Assembly: GCF_900155865.1 (NCBI RefSeq)
Contig: NZ_LT707006.1
Span: 2,954,577-3,018,576 of the forward strand
DNA: 64,000 nucleotides
Source of the DNA: Bacteroides bouchesdurhonensis
GTDB taxonomy: Bacteria > Bacteroidota > Bacteroidia > Bacteroidales > Bacteroidaceae
Direction: 5' to 3'
Made by a program: the position numbers and the translations under genes. Positions 63,520 through 64,000 of this stretch are shown piece by piece. Under the pieces are notes generated by a model, which worked only from the letters and a program-made list of their open reading frames with translations, did not search any database and had not been told where the DNA came from. Every line of letters begins with the position of its first letter. Positions within the stretch are counted from its first letter, which is position 1.

Positions 63520-64000
63520 CTACAATGCATGTTTAACTCTCAATAAGAGATTCCAAATGAATTTTACAATTATCGAACGATGAACATAATTATCGCCTAC
63601 CAATCTCAAAAATTGTATATATTTATGATAAAAATATCTTTTAAAACTTAAATGTCTAATCTCTGTTGGCACTAAAGCTTGATATCGAACATTTTTATTT
63701 GCTATAACATCATCTAATATATCAATAATCATCTTAGCAGTCAATCCAATATTGCTAAAGTTTTTTCGAGAAAATTCTTTTGTTCTTTCATAGTAGGAAT
63801 CATAATTCTCAATCATATCCCTAATACAATCTGTTAATTCTTCTCTTTTTGTTTTAATAACAAAATCATAATCACACTTGGGAAATCTACTAGGACTTAC
63901 GTCCGGAATTAACCAATTAGATACTGAAACAGAAGGTATAGGCATCATTGCTGCTTCGCATAAAGTAGATGACTCTTCTGAAACTAAAATATCAGAAACA
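63520..64000 (-). CDS. Glycosyl- or glycerophosphotransferase-like protein, C-terminal part (cut by the right edge)
   Basis: The protein continues beyond the window; its last 160 residues are visible. The frame reads VSDILVSEESSTLCEAAMMPIPSV just inside the edge, like the donor-site region of GT-B/CDP-glycerol glycerophosphotransferase proteins (xDxLxSxxSSxxxExA). A helical tail with LTDCIRDMIENYDSYYERTKEFSRKNFS follows. It is the first visible gene of the leftward operon and starts outside. An in-frame ATG at 63948 is internal, not the start. Confidence 0.65.
   Translation of the reverse strand, partial: VSDILVSEESSTLCEAAMMPIPSVSVSNWLIPDVSPSRFPKCDYDFVIKTKREELTDCIRDMIENYDSYYERTKEFSRKNFSNIGLTAKMIIDILDDVIANKNVRYQALVPTEIRHLSFKRYFYHKYIQFLRLVGDNYVHRSIIVKFIWNLLLRVKHAL

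Noticed and set aside
1..64000. tRNA, rRNA or riboswitch genes
   Set aside because: I found no cloverleaf or rRNA-like stretch by eye; an automated covariance-model search would be needed to exclude small RNAs.

Overview
The window comes from a gut Bacteroides-type genome (phylum Bacteroidota). The evidence is a SusC/SusD pair with lipoprotein partners, Bacteroides -7 promoter boxes (TAnnTTTG, some with a TTG 19-20 bases upstream), AT-rich non-coding DNA, split ThrE transporters, DUF2807, DUF4248, 'smalltalk' and VirE/VapE families, and a capsule/O-antigen-type polysaccharide locus. I do not assign a species.

Region 1 (1-30,000) is mostly ordinary accessory metabolism. It holds a flavoprotein, a GNAT enzyme, a metallophosphoesterase, a DUF2723 membrane glycosyltransferase-like protein with a DUF3098 protein, a TPR/HTH membrane regulator and an AraC-SDR pair. 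A five-gene SusC/SusD operon (18061 to 9766, leftward) encodes SusC, SusD, DUF4843 and PKD-like lipoproteins and a thioredoxin-fold protein, with no glycosidase, so peptide rather than glycan uptake is plausible. Then come a split threonine/serine exporter operon, a PAS histidine kinase, an AraC regulator, an FtsX-type permease, a DUF2807 protein divergent from an SDR, and a GH130 phosphorylase with an MFS importer.

Region 2 (30,054-38,377) is an AddA/AddB-like recombination helicase-nuclease pair. Between the two genes sit a radical-SAM activase-like gene and two tandem Cys-rich/TonB-domain genes, both damaged: one by a frameshift at an A8 tract, the other by an internal deletion. A REC-kinase hybrid and a UDP-glucuronate decarboxylase follow.

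Region 3 (40,718-49,711) is a mobile-looking island. It starts with an IbrB-like ParB-fold and IbrA-like PP-loop pair with a GNAT and a small unknown gene. Next is a cassette of VirE/VapE-like primase-helicase, an iteron-like GACCG repeat array, DUF4248, HU-like protein, 33-residue smalltalk peptide and T7-lysozyme-type amidase. An AAA-ATPase/PD-(D/E)XK protein and a MNT nucleotidyltransferase complete it. The VapE-to-amidase cassette looks like a domesticated phage or satellite replication/lysis module and is the best candidate here for an under-described system.

Region 4 (50,176-64,000, leftward, running off the right edge) is a surface polysaccharide operon. It has glycosyltransferases, a Wzy polymerase, two tandem N-acetyl sugar amidotransferases served by one HisH/HisF-like pair (predicting an acetamidino-type sugar), a broken NTP_transf_5 nucleotidyltransferase, and a WbjE-WbjF-WbpL-WbjD-WbjC-like block for UDP-L-FucNAc synthesis and chain initiation. 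The CapE-type first enzyme, flippase and regulatory genes are not in the window.
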